This document shows positions 22,691 through 30,461 of a stretch of DNA of 64,000 nt, piece by piece (position 1 is the first letter of the stretch; each line of letters begins with the position of its first letter). The position numbers were made by a program, and so were the translations under genes. Under the pieces are notes generated by a model. It saw only the letters and a list, made by a program, of their open reading frames with translations. It searched no databases and had not been told where the DNA came from. Origin of the DNA: an uncultured Oscillibacter sp. Its GTDB lineage: Bacteria; Bacillota; Clostridia; Oscillospirales; Oscillospiraceae. The stretch spans positions 22,579 to 86,578 of the forward strand of contig CAJTKE010000010.1 in assembly GCA_910576865.1 (NCBI GenBank). Direction: 5' to 3'.

Positions 22691-23374
22691 TTATTTCAAA
22701 CGCTTGTCGACCCGAGCCGACAGGCGGCTGAAAACGGATTGGACCACCTGGACGATGATGACCAGGATGATGACGGTGACCCACATCACCGAGGGGACGT
22801 TTCTCTGGTGCCCGTACCGGATGGCAAGGTCCCCCAGGCCCCCGGCGCCCACCATGCCGGCGATGGCCGTGTAGCCCACGATGGCGATGAGGGTGATGGA
22901 CCCGCCGAGAATCAGGGAGGGCATGGCCTCCGGCAGATAGACCTTCCAGACGATCTGGAGCGTGGAGGCCCCCATGGACTGGGCCGCCTCCACCACCCCG
23001 GCGTCCACCTCGCTGAGGGAGGTCTCCACCATCCGGGCGACAAAGGGGGCCGAGGCCACCACCAGGGGCAATATCGCCCCCCGGAGGCCCAGCCGGGTCC
23101 CCATGACCAGCTTGGTGAAGGGGAAGAGGGCCACCATCAGAATGGCGAAGGGGAAGGAGCGGCCGATGTTGATGATCCACCCCAGGACGGCGTTGACGGG
23201 CCCGTTGGGCCGGATGCCGTGGGGCTGGGTCAGGATGCAGACGATGCCCATGGGCAGGCCGAAGAGATAGGCCAGGGCGGTGGACGCGGCGGTCATGACC
23301 AGGGTGTCCAGGACGCCCTCCGCCAGAATCGCGCCGTACTCCGCCCAGAAGGCGCCGGTGAAAATCTCAGCCAT
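22691..23374 (-). CDS. metI: Methionine ABC transporter permease MetI
   Basis: This 227-residue permease has five to six transmembrane helices. The ABC permease EAA loop appears as VVEAAQSMGASTLQIVWKVY, which contacts the MetN ATPase. Other family features are INIGRSFPFAILMVALFPFT and IAGMVGAGGLGDLAIRYG. It overlaps the end of metN by eight bases, so the two are translationally coupled. A 127-base gap separates it from metQ. Confidence 0.95.
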   Translation of the reverse strand: MAEIFTGAFWAEYGAILAEGVLDTLVMTAASTALAYLFGLPMGIVCILTQPHGIRPNGPVNAVLGWIINIGRSFPFAILMVALFPFTKLVMGTRLGLRGAILPLVVASAPFVARMVETSLSEVDAGVVEAAQSMGASTLQIVWKVYLPEAMPSLILGGSITLIAIVGYTAIAGMVGAGGLGDLAIRYGHQRNVPSVMWVTVIILVIIVQVVQSVFSRLSARVDKRLK

Positions 23375-24383
23375 GATAGTCCACCTCCTCCACGGTGATA
23401 TAGGGCTGGGCCCGGATGTAGCTCAGGGCCTTGGCGGCCTCGTTGGGGTCGTCGGGCAGGCCCAGCAGCATGGTGCCCACGGCCTTGCCCCCCACGTTCC
23501 GGGTGTCCGCCCCCAGGATGTTCAGCTTCACGCCGCAGTCGATGGCCACGGAGGCGATGAGGGGCTGGTAGGCGGTGCCGCCGTTGAAGGACAGGCGGAC
23601 GGCCCGGGTGCTGGCGGGGTACTGCCCCACGCTGACGCCGCCGGGATACACCAGCCGCCGGGCGGCGTCGGTGGAGGGATTGGAGAAGATCTCCTGGACC
23701 TCCCCCAGTTCCGCGACGCTGCCGCCGTCCAGGATGGCCACCCGGGAACAGATGGCCTCGATGACGCTCATCTGGTGGGTGATGACCACCACGGTGACCC
23801 CCAGCTTGGCGTTCAGGTCCTTCAAAAGCTCCAGGATGGAGACGGTGGTGGTGGGGTCCAGGGCGGAGGTGGCCTCGTCGCAGAGGAGGACCTTGGGGTC
23901 CGTCGCCAGGGCCCGGGCCACGGCCACCCGCTGCTTCTGCCCGCCGGAGAGCTGGGAGGGGTAGGCGCCCGCCTTGTCGGCGAGGCCCACGATGTCCAGA
24001 AGCTCCTCCGCCCGCTTTTTCGCCCGGGCCTTGGGCACCCCGGCGATCTCCATGGGGAAGCGGACGTTTTTCAGACAGGTCCGCTGCATCAGCAGGTTGA
24101 AGCTCTGGAAGATCATGGTCATCTTCCGCCGCTGGAGCCGGAGCTCCTTTTCCGACAGGGCGGTCATGTCCTTCCCGTCCACGATGACGGCGCCGGACGT
24201 GGGCCGCTCCAGCAGGTTCATGCACCGGACCAGGGTGGACTTCCCCGCGCCGGAGAGGCCGATGATGCCGAAGATCTCCCCCTGCCGGATGTCCAGATTG
24301 ATGTCCCGCAGGGCGTGGACCTGATTCTCTCCGCCGCCGAAGTCCTTGCTGAGATGCTGGATCTGAATGATGGATTCGCTCAC
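23367..24383 (-). CDS. metN: Methionine ABC transporter ATPase MetN
   Basis: This 338-residue ATPase shows Walker A GLSGAGKST (about residue 41), Q-loop IFQSFNLL, signature LSGGQKQRVAVARAL, Walker B VLLCDEATSALDP and H-loop VVVITHQM. Residues about 265-338 form the C-terminal NIL domain that binds methionine and inhibits transport when the amino acid is plentiful. It is the first gene of metN-metI-metQ and follows the methionine T-box at 24416-24690. Confidence 0.96.
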   Translation of the reverse strand: MSESIIQIQHLSKDFGGGENQVHALRDINLDIRQGEIFGIIGLSGAGKSTLVRCMNLLERPTSGAVIVDGKDMTALSEKELRLQRRKMTMIFQSFNLLMQRTCLKNVRFPMEIAGVPKARAKKRAEELLDIVGLADKAGAYPSQLSGGQKQRVAVARALATDPKVLLCDEATSALDPTTTVSILELLKDLNAKLGVTVVVITHQMSVIEAICSRVAILDGGSVAELGEVQEIFSNPSTDAARRLVYPGGVSVGQYPASTRAVRLSFNGGTAYQPLIASVAIDCGVKLNILGADTRNVGGKAVGTMLLGLPDDPNEAAKALSYIRAQPYITVEEVDYHG

Positions 24384-24415
24384 GATAGCAGCTCCTTTAC
24401 GGGAAGTTGGGAAAC

Positions 24416-24690
24416 AAAAAAGCCCTTGAAGCCTCTCCGGGCTTCAAGGACGAGCGCGTCTCCGCGCCGTGGTACCACCTTGCTTCGCGCGCCTCCTCAC
24501 GGGGGCGGCCTTGTAGAGTGCCGTCACACTCCCGCGCTGTCACGGGCGCTCCCGTCGCGGCCTATGCCCTGGGGCGGTCGGCGGCGCGACTCCGGGACCA
24601 TGTTCGGCCGGCCCCTCCGTACCCCTTTTCACCTCTCGGGGCTCTCTTTGACGGTTCATCCGGCGTACTCTTCCCTTCATCGTCTTTGAA
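24416..24690 (-). promoter_or_regulatory. T-box riboswitch, methionine specifier, upstream of metNIQ
   Basis: The minus strand contains the T-box sequence GGTGGTACCACGG (24479-24467), and then a terminator stem CCTTGAAGCC/GGCTTCAAGG with a T-run (24449-24416). Stem I has the AGAG motif near 24653. The specifier triplet is ATG (24601-24599), identified because the same position in the leuS T-box is CTG within an otherwise shared context (GTCCCGGAGTC follows both). Uncharged tRNA-Met should stop termination and switch on methionine uptake. Confidence 0.92.
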
Positions 24691-24717
24691 GGTATGAAAT
24701 TTTAAAAGATGGTTTGT

Positions 24718-24746
24718 AGTTTACACGCTTTCCCCCCGGCTGTCAA
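24718..24746 (-). promoter_or_regulatory. Promoter of the metNIQ T-box transcript
   Basis: On the minus strand TTGACA (24746-24741) and TAAACT (24723-24718) are 17 bases apart, directly upstream of T-box Stem I. Confidence 0.8.
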
Positions 24747-24852
24747 GGGCGAAGCGCACAGAAAAGCCGCCGCTCTTCCGCCCGTATCCCGTCAAGGCGC
24801 ACAAAGAACCGGGGAGAAGAGAAAAATTTTTGCCCGAAATGGCGGAATCGGA

Positions 24853-24881
24853 TTGCAGGACCGGGGCAAAACTGGTATCAT
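24853..24881 (+). promoter_or_regulatory. Promoter of the DUF368 gene
   Basis: TTGCAG (24853-24858) and TATCAT (24876-24881) are 17 bases apart, 42 bases before the GTG start. Confidence 0.65.
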
Positions 24882-24923
24882 ATCCCGTGAAAATCCGCAA
24901 CGCTTGAGAGAGGAGACGCGCCG

Positions 24924-25742
24924 GTGGAAAAGCGAAAACGGACCCGCTGGCTGCGGAACCTGCTCTGCGGCGTTCTGATCGGCGCGGGGGCCATCCTGCC
25001 GGGGGTCTCCGGCGGGGTGCTGGCGGTGGTGTTCGACATCTACCGCCCCTTCATGGAGGTGCTGACCCGGCCCGGGCGGGCCCTGCCCCGGTACTGGCGG
25101 ATGATGATCCCCCTGGGCCTGGGCTGGGCGGCGGGCTTCATGGGTGTGGCCAAGGGCATCGCCGCCGCCATGAGTCTCTCCGACGCCGCCACCTACTGGC
25201 TCTTCATCGGCCTGATCGCGGGGACCCTCCCCTCCCTCTTCCGGGAGGCGGGGAAGGAGGGGCGCTCCGCCTCCGCCTGGGGGAGCTTCCTCCTCTGCGC
25301 CGGGGCGGTGTTTGCCGGACTCTTCTACGTCAGCCGGGTGGTCCACGTCCAGGTGGAGCCCGATTTCTGGTGGTACAACTTCTGCGGGGTGCTGTGGGGC
25401 ATGGGGGTGGTCATCCCCGGTATGACCTCCTCCTCCGTCATGATGGCCCTGGGCCTGTACCAGCCCATGCTGGAGGGGCTGGCGAGGCTGGACCTGCTGG
25501 TCCTCTCCGCCGCCCTGCCGGGCATGTTTCTGACCATCGCCCTGCTGGCCCGCCTGGTGACCTGGTTCTTCCGGCGGCACTACGCCGTGGCCTACCACGG
25601 CATCCTGGGCTTCGCCGCCGCGTCCACCCTGGTCATCGTTCCCACGGAGTACACCGGGGCGGGGGAGATGGCCGTCTCCGCCCTCTGCGCCGCCGCCGGG
25701 TTCGCCCTGGCCTTCTTCCTGGCCAGGATGGACAGGCAGTAG
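24924..25742 (+). CDS. DUF368 membrane protein, PopT-type undecaprenyl-phosphate transporter
   Basis: This 272-residue integral membrane protein starts with GTG 24924, after GAGAGGAGACG. About eight hydrophobic helices are seen. The DUF368 signature occurs in each half: GAGAILPGVSGGVLAVVFDI (residue 21 on) and GMGVVIPGMTSSSVMMALGL (about residue 158). DUF368 proteins were shown in other bacteria (PopT) to return undecaprenyl phosphate, the cell-wall lipid carrier, across the membrane. That function is transferred here by family. It is monocistronic and is followed by a repeat unit. Confidence 0.88.
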   Translation: MEKRKRTRWLRNLLCGVLIGAGAILPGVSGGVLAVVFDIYRPFMEVLTRPGRALPRYWRMMIPLGLGWAAGFMGVAKGIAAAMSLSDAATYWLFIGLIAGTLPSLFREAGKEGRSASAWGSFLLCAGAVFAGLFYVSRVVHVQVEPDFWWYNFCGVLWGMGVVIPGMTSSSVMMALGLYQPMLEGLARLDLLVLSAALPGMFLTIALLARLVTWFFRRHYAVAYHGILGFAAASTLVIVPTEYTGAGEMAVSALCAAAGFALAFFLARMDRQ

Positions 25743-25880
25743 GGGAGGGGCTCTGTCCCCTCCTGCTCTTTCGGAACCGCCCTGTTTTCGGGGAAGCGGG
25801 GCGGGACAGTACCCGCAAGGGGCACGCCGCATCCCTAAGCGGCAAAGCCGCCAAGGGCTGCGCAGAACCCGCCCCCTACC
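25738..25880. repeat. REPIN/MITE-like repeat, copy 3, enlarged by an inner insertion
   Basis: The unit starts CAGTAGGGGAGGGGCTCTG and ends CCCGCCCCCTACC. Compared with the 87-bp copies, about 57 extra bases interrupt the right arm after CGGGACAG (about 25809-25866), containing a GGCAAAGCCGCC-type hairpin. Confidence 0.65.
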
Positions 25881-25881
25881 A

Positions 25882-27237
25882 TCAGCGCTCCAGGTATTTT
25901 CTCACTGCGGCCCGGGCCTCCCGGACCGCTTTTTCCTCGTCCACACCGGTGAGGCGGCCGTCCCGCACGACGACCCGGCCATTGACCACCGTATGGTCCA
26001 CCGGGCCCTTGAAGCCCACGGTGCCAAGCATGGATTTGACATCCAGGTCCGCCCCCACCAGCTCCAGCCGGTCCCGGCGGATCAGGAACAGGTCCCCGGC
26101 CTTGCCCGCCTCCAGAGAGCCGATGTCCTCCCGGCCCAGGACCCGGGCGCTGCCCCGGGTGGCGATTTTCAGCAGGTCGTACCCGCTGGGGGCCCGCTCG
26201 CTGGAGTGGAGCCGGTGGAGCAGGTAGGCCACGCGGAGCTCCTCCAGGAGGCTGGACCCGTCGTTGCTGGCGCTGCCGTCCACGGCCAGGCCCACGGGAA
26301 CCCCCAGCTCCAGCATGTCCGGAATCCGGCAGACGCCGGAGGACAGCTTCATGTTGGAGATGGGGCAGTGGGCGACGCCGGTGCCCGTGTCCGCCAGGAG
26401 CTTCAATTCCTCGTCGTTGAAGTGAATGCCGTGGGCGTACCAGACGTCCGGGCCCATCCAGCCCAGGTCCTCCATGTAGGCCAGGGGGCGCTTGCCGTGC
26501 TTCTCCAGGACATAGCGCTCCTCGTCCTTCGTCTCGCAGAGGTGGGTGTGGAGCCGGACCTTCAGGTCCCGGGCCAGAAGGGCGGACTGGCGCAGCAGCT
26601 CCGCCGAGACGCTGAAGGGGGAGCAGGGGGCCAGGGCCACCGTCCGCATGGAGAGGGGCCGGGGGTCGTGGAACTTCTCCACCGCCGCCCGGCAGTCCCG
26701 GAGAATCTCGTCCACGGTCTGGACCACGCTGTCCGGGGGCAGGCCGCCATCTTTTTTACTCAGGTCCATGCTGCCCCGGGAGGCGGACATCCGGACCCCC
26801 AGGGCCTCCGCCGCGGCGAACTGGGCGTCCAGCAGGGCCAGGGAGGCCCCGCCGGGGAAGACGTAATGGTGGTCGAAGACAGTGGTGCAGCCGGTTTTCA
26901 GCAGCTCTCCCATGCCCACGATGGAGCTGTGGTAGATGGTCTCCCCGTCCAGGTTCTTCCAGATCTCGTACAGCGCCCGGAGCCAGTCGAAGAGCTCCAG
27001 ATTCTGCACCTGGGGCAGGTTCCGGCTGAAGGTCTGGTAGAGGTGGTGGTGGGTGTTGACGAGGCCGGGGTAAACGATGCAGCCCGAGGCGTCCAGGACC
27101 TCGTCCGCCGCCCGGGCCTCCGGGCCCATGTAGGCGACGGCCCCGTCCTGAATGAGGATGCCGGCGTTTTCCAGCACCGTGTCCCGATGATCGCAGGTGA
27201 CAATGGCCGAGGCGTTTTTGATGAAGAGACTGCTCAT
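25882..27237 (-). CDS. Amidohydrolase, 8-oxoguanine deaminase / SsnA-AtzB type
   Basis: This 451-residue metal-dependent hydrolase matches the length of 8-oxoguanine deaminases. Metal ligands are visible: NTHHHLYQ (residue 61 on), VRLHTHLCET with a third His, VWYAHGIHFNDEE and GLAVDGSASND with the final Asp. The N-terminal VNTHHHLYQTFSRNLPQVQN and FDWLRALYEIW match the 8-oxoguanine deaminase group closely, which converts damaged guanine to urate; related members act on guanine or triazines. Cytosolic, monocistronic, with GGGAGG before ATG 27237. Confidence 0.85.
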   Translation of the reverse strand: MSSLFIKNASAIVTCDHRDTVLENAGILIQDGAVAYMGPEARAADEVLDASGCIVYPGLVNTHHHLYQTFSRNLPQVQNLELFDWLRALYEIWKNLDGETIYHSSIVGMGELLKTGCTTVFDHHYVFPGGASLALLDAQFAAAEALGVRMSASRGSMDLSKKDGGLPPDSVVQTVDEILRDCRAAVEKFHDPRPLSMRTVALAPCSPFSVSAELLRQSALLARDLKVRLHTHLCETKDEERYVLEKHGKRPLAYMEDLGWMGPDVWYAHGIHFNDEELKLLADTGTGVAHCPISNMKLSSGVCRIPDMLELGVPVGLAVDGSASNDGSSLLEELRVAYLLHRLHSSERAPSGYDLLKIATRGSARVLGREDIGSLEAGKAGDLFLIRRDRLELVGADLDVKSMLGTVGFKGPVDHTVVNGRVVVRDGRLTGVDEEKAVREARAAVRKYLER

Positions 27238-27284
27238 GTGTCGTCCTCCCTTGTGAAATGAATATGGATGGGCCGGGCGGGGGG

Positions 27285-28391
27285 TCAGAAATCCGCGTCC
27301 TGGGCGTATTCGGCGTACTCGTTCAGCACGCTGTCGTTCAGGTACCGGAGGTTCCGTTCGCCGTGCAGCGCCGCCACCGCGTCGTAGGAGAGGTAGGAGC
27401 AGCTCTCGGACATGGGCCCGCTCTCAAGCAGGGAGAACACCGGGCGGGAGATCTCCTGGAGCACCTTGGCCCTCCGGGCCTCCGGGGCGACGATGTGGGC
27501 GCTGATGGACAAACTCGGCTGGAGCGCCATCAGGTCGGCCATCCGGAGGAGGCCGGAGTAGATGGACGTGGTGTGCTCGATTTCAAAGGCGTGGAAAATC
27601 ACCCTTCTCCGAATCCAGAGCACGTCGATGTTCTCAATGATTTTCAGGGTGACCTGGTTGAAGTTCAGCGGCAGGCGCTCCAGCAAAACGGAGTCGGACG
27701 TGGGATGCCAGAACTCCAGAACCCGCTGCCGGTCCGCCTTGGGGATCCATATTTTGAAGCGCATCCGGTCGCCGATCTCCGCCACGGTGGCCTGCATTTG
27801 GGCGTGCCCGACCTCCTCCGCGGAGCAAGCGGGCGCGGGGGCCTCGTCGTCCGGAATGGAGACCGGGATGGGCCCGGTCTCCGAGTTGACCAGAGACGGC
27901 TGGAGCTTCTTCCGGTCCAGGGGGGACAGCGCAAACTCCCTCTGCTCCGCCCCTTGGTTCAGCAGCAGCTCCTCCAGAAACCGCCCGTCCCCGTCGGACA
28001 GCCTTCTCAGGCTGCTGCGGATGGTCCCCGTCCAAAGAGAGCTGTTCCGGCTGAAGTTCCTGGTAAAGGAAAGGTGCTCCCAGCAGGCATCGTCCCGAAT
28101 GGGCACGGATTTCTCCGGCGCGAGCCACGCCAGGGGCTTCACGCGGAAGCGGACCAGGAAGGGGTCCGCCTCCGGCAGGAATATGGGGGTGTCGTCCAGG
28201 AAGTAATCCGACGTGACCTCCAGCAGGCCGACCCACCTGGACAGCTTGGTCATGTAGCAGATCAGCTTGTCCCCGGGCCTGACAGAGGCCGCCGTGCCCT
28301 GCTGCTGTGCCCGGAAGCCCGAGACCCCGCGGTCCGAAGCCGAAAACGCGCCATACGTCTCCGGCGAAAACAGGTTGATATAGTACGCCAT
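27285..28391 (-). CDS. EVE (PUA-like) domain protein with nuclease-like C-terminal domain
   Basis: This 368-residue protein begins MAYYINLFSPETYGAF, and then GDKLICYMTKLSRWVGLLEV, the pattern of EVE domains that bind modified bases in DNA or RNA. The C-terminal region (residues 235-368) contains NIDVLWIRRRVIFHAFEIEH and TTSIYSGLLRMADL. The Asp, Glu-x-Glu and following helix resemble a PD-(D/E)xK nuclease core. Together this suggests a modification-dependent restriction or repair factor, but nuclease activity is inference. It stands alone behind its own promoter, next to a tRNA gene and structured repeats. Confidence 0.72.
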   Translation of the reverse strand: MAYYINLFSPETYGAFSASDRGVSGFRAQQQGTAASVRPGDKLICYMTKLSRWVGLLEVTSDYFLDDTPIFLPEADPFLVRFRVKPLAWLAPEKSVPIRDDACWEHLSFTRNFSRNSSLWTGTIRSSLRRLSDGDGRFLEELLLNQGAEQREFALSPLDRKKLQPSLVNSETGPIPVSIPDDEAPAPACSAEEVGHAQMQATVAEIGDRMRFKIWIPKADRQRVLEFWHPTSDSVLLERLPLNFNQVTLKIIENIDVLWIRRRVIFHAFEIEHTTSIYSGLLRMADLMALQPSLSISAHIVAPEARRAKVLQEISRPVFSLLESGPMSESCSYLSYDAVAALHGERNLRYLNDSVLNEYAEYAQDADF

Positions 28392-28424
28392 AACCCCGCC
28401 CCCAATCGTTCAAATGTTGAATCC

Positions 28425-28454
28425 AGCATAACCCAGCCGCAAGAGCTTTGTCAA
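28425..28454 (-). promoter_or_regulatory. Promoter of the EVE-domain gene
   Basis: On the minus strand TTGACA (28454-28449) and TATGCT (28430-28425) are 18 bases apart, 34 bases upstream of ATG 28391. Confidence 0.7.
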
Positions 28455-28482
28455 CCTTTTTCATCCCCGCCGCCCCAAGCGT

Positions 28483-28606
28483 CCCCTCGACCGCGAATCC
28501 AGCGCAGCGAATCGCGGCCGAAAGCGAAGAAGTTCCCCAAGCCGCGCCGTTTCCCCTCGGCCCCGAATCCAGCGCAGCGAATCGGGGCCGAAAGCGAAGA
28601 AATTCC
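28483..28606. repeat. Two 54-bp direct repeats with covarying hairpins
   Basis: Copies lie at 28483-28536 and 28553-28606. Each contains a stem around the loop sequence ATCCAGCGCAGCGAA. In copy 1 the stem is CCGCGA/TCGCGG and in copy 2 CCCCGA/TCGGGG, so both strands of the stem have changed together. This supports a conserved RNA or DNA structure. Confidence 0.7.
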
Positions 28607-28663
28607 CACCACCGCTCCGTTTTCCGCCCTGTGGGCGGGAAACGGAGCGGTGGTGGGAATTTC
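28599..28663 (-). terminator. Very long perfect stem directly 3' of tRNA-Ser
   Basis: GAAATTCCCACCACCGCTCC from 28599 is inverted exactly at 28644-28663, with an inner CCGCCC/GGGCGG stem, giving about 30 base pairs. It starts six bases beyond the CCA end of tRNA-Ser on the minus strand. It may terminate the tRNA transcript or guide 3' processing. No clean U-run follows. Confidence 0.6.
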
Positions 28664-28668
28664 TGAGC

Positions 28669-28759
28669 TGGCGCAGCGGGTGGGATTCGAACCCACGGTA
28701 CCCGTGAGGGTACACCTGATTTCGAGTCAGGGCCGTTATAACCACTTCGATACCGCTGC
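28669..28759 (-). tRNA. tRNA-Ser(CGA)
   Basis: This 91-base tRNA reads on the minus strand. The 5' acceptor GCAGCGG pairs with 3' CCGCTGC, followed by discriminator G and an encoded CCA (28671-28669). The anticodon arm is CTGACTCGAAATCAG with anticodon CGA, which reads the serine codon UCG. The long variable arm (TACCC/GGGTA stem) is typical of serine tRNAs, and the T-arm is GTGGG TTCGAAT CCCAC. All stems are intact. A promoter lies at 28774-28802. Confidence 0.96.
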
Positions 28760-28773
28760 ATAAACCGTCCCTT

Positions 28774-28802
28774 ATTATGCCACACTTTCCCCCTCGTTGC
28801 AA
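28774..28802 (-). promoter_or_regulatory. Promoter of tRNA-Ser
   Basis: On the minus strand TTGCAA (28802-28797) and CATAAT (28779-28774) are 17 bases apart, 15 bases before the tRNA 5' end. Confidence 0.75.
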
Positions 28803-28938
28803 GAGGGAGGCGGGAATTTTCCCGCCCCAGCTTGTCGAAAAAGTCCTTTCGACAAGCTGGGCAAGTTTTCAGAACCCGTGGGAGGTTCTGAAAACTTATG
28901 ATTGAAATTGCGGGAAACCCCTCCTGGGTTTCCTGCAA
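28803..28938. repeat. Array of four consecutive hairpins
   Basis: Between tRNA-Ser and the methyltransferase gene four separate inverted repeats follow each other: GGCGGGAA/TTCCCGCC (about 28810-28827), AGCTTGTCGAAA/TTTCGACAAGCT (about 28830-28859), AAGTTTTCAGAACC/GGTTCTGAAAACTT (about 28863-28898), and GGGAAACCC/GGGTTTCC (about 28911-28936). None has a good U-run except possibly as terminators of the minus-strand methyltransferase gene's opposite neighbours. Confidence 0.6.
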
Positions 28939-28995
28939 ACACCCTTCCTTCCCGTCAAATTGGCGCTCGGCGTTTTCCCGATCACCTTCTCGCCT

Positions 28996-30105
28996 TCACT
29001 TCCCATAGAAAAACGCGTCGCACTTCAGCATGCCGTTGTAGAGTTTTCTCTTCCTGTCCGCCGGACGGCCGAAGCAGCGCTCAAACTCCGTGTGGGAGCT
29101 CAGCACGATGACCCGCCACTTGGGGGGCAGGTCCTCCAGGGCCTTGCCAAAGCTCCGGTACAGCGCCTCCGCCTCCTCCTTCTCCAGCAGCCGCTCGCCG
29201 TAGGGCGGGTTGGTCACCAGCTGGCCGTATTCGCTGTCCCGGCGGAACTTCCCCGCGTCCGCCTCCTCGAAGCGCACGCAGTCCTCCACCCCGGCCAGCT
29301 CCGCGTTGTGCCGGGCCAGCTCCACCGCCGCCGGGTCGATGTCCCCGCCCCAGATGTCGTAGTGCCCGTGGAACTCGCGGTCCTGGGCCTCATCGGCGGC
29401 GTCCATCCACAGCCTGGAGTCCATGAACCTCCACTTCTGGGCGGCGAAGCGCCGGTCCAGGCCCGGGGCCCGGTTTTTGGCGATCAGCGCCGCCTCGATG
29501 GGGATGGTGCCGGAGCCGCAGAAGGGATCACAGAAGGGGTCCCTCCCCCGGTAGCGGGAGAGGGTCACCAGGGCCGCCGCCAGGGTTTCCCGCAACGGCG
29601 CGCCCATGTTCACGGCCCGGTAGCCCCGCTTGTAGAGTCCCTCGCCGGAGGTGTCCAGGTACAACGAGGCCCGGTCCTTGACGATGGCGAACTGGATCTG
29701 ATAGCGGTCTCCCGTCTCCGGCAGGGTCTCGCAGCCGTAGGCGTTCCCCAGCCGCCGGGCGGCGGCCTTTTTCACGATGGCCTGACAGGCGGGGACGGAG
29801 TGGAGGGTGGAGTTCAACGAGTAGCCCTTCACGGGGAACTCCCCCTCCCGGGGGATGAACTCCTCCCAGGGCAGGGCCAGGACGCCCTGGAACAGAGACT
29901 CGAAGTCCGGAGCCGGGAAAGACCCCAGCTCCATCAGCACCCGAGCCCCGCAGCGCAGGTTGATGTTCAGCCGGGCGATGTCGGCGAAGCCGCCGTCGCA
30001 GTGGACCCGGCCGTTTTCGGCCCGGACATTGGCAAGGCCCAGGCGCTTCATCTCGTCGGCCACCAGGGCCTCCAGGCCCAGGAGGCAGGGGACGGTCAAT
30101 ACCAA
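28996..30105 (-). CDS. THUMP-domain SAM-dependent RNA methyltransferase (RlmL/YpsC-like)
   Basis: This 369-residue enzyme has an N-terminal ferredoxin-like/THUMP region (residues 1-150, MVLTVPCLLGLEALVADEMK) and a C-terminal Rossmann methyltransferase. SAM-binding and catalytic motifs are DPFCGSGTIPIEAALIA (about residue 192) and TNPPYGERL (about residue 296), the N-P-P-Y signature of N2-guanine or N6-adenine methylation. The family methylates 23S rRNA (RlmL N-terminal-type) and is called YpsC in Bacillus. Substrate assignment is by family. Confidence 0.9.
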   Translation of the reverse strand: MVLTVPCLLGLEALVADEMKRLGLANVRAENGRVHCDGGFADIARLNINLRCGARVLMELGSFPAPDFESLFQGVLALPWEEFIPREGEFPVKGYSLNSTLHSVPACQAIVKKAAARRLGNAYGCETLPETGDRYQIQFAIVKDRASLYLDTSGEGLYKRGYRAVNMGAPLRETLAAALVTLSRYRGRDPFCDPFCGSGTIPIEAALIAKNRAPGLDRRFAAQKWRFMDSRLWMDAADEAQDREFHGHYDIWGGDIDPAAVELARHNAELAGVEDCVRFEEADAGKFRRDSEYGQLVTNPPYGERLLEKEEAEALYRSFGKALEDLPPKWRVIVLSSHTEFERCFGRPADRKRKLYNGMLKCDAFFYGK

Positions 30106-30137
30106 AGGGAGCCCCTCCTTTTTTATTATGATAGCGC

Positions 30138-30374
30138 TCAGTCTTGGGCGAACAGGGCGTTGTAATCCACATGGAGAACCTCAACCAGTTTGTCGATTTC
30201 AAAGATGGAAAGATTTCTCCGGCCATGCTCTGCCTTCCATACCATTTCAGAGGTCATATCACAACCCACCGTCTGGAGCTTCGCGGCCAATTCCTTCTGC
30301 GAAAGGCCCCGGTGCTCCCGGTAGAACGCGACCTTTTTTCCTATATTCCGGTCTTTCGGCGTAGAACGGTTCAT
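30138..30374 (-). CDS. XRE-family HTH regulator
   Basis: This 78-residue protein starts at ATG 30374 behind GGAGA; the frame extends upstream without a better site. A single Cro/C1-type helix-turn-helix covers residues 12-70: NIGKKVAFYREHRGLSQKEL, then VWKAEHGRRNLSIFEIDKLV. It is divergent from the small gene at 30462, and inverted CCATATA-type sites lie between them. It probably represses both genes. This is inference from layout. Confidence 0.85.
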   Translation of the reverse strand: MNRSTPKDRNIGKKVAFYREHRGLSQKELAAKLQTVGCDMTSEMVWKAEHGRRNLSIFEIDKLVEVLHVDYNALFAQD

Positions 30375-30379
30375 ACAAT

Positions 30380-30444
30380 CTCCATATATAGTCAATTTCA
30401 ACTTGATTATATGGAGTCTGTTATATTATAATGACCATATATGG
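30380..30444. promoter_or_regulatory. Divergent promoter-operator with CCATATATGG sites
   Basis: CTCCATAT (30380-30387) and ATATGGAG (30409-30416) are inverted copies, and a full palindrome CCATATATGG follows at 30435-30444. A plus-strand promoter TTGATT (30403-30408) / TATAAT (30427-30432) with 18-base spacing runs through them, so a bound regulator would block transcription of the 30462 gene and of its own gene. Confidence 0.6.
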
Positions 30445-30461
30445 AATTTGGGGGTTTTCTT

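Noticed and set aside
28441..28700. Candidate CRISPR array because of the repeated 54-bp units
   Set aside because: Only two copies, the repeats are longer than the spacer and contain covarying hairpins, and no cas genes are near.
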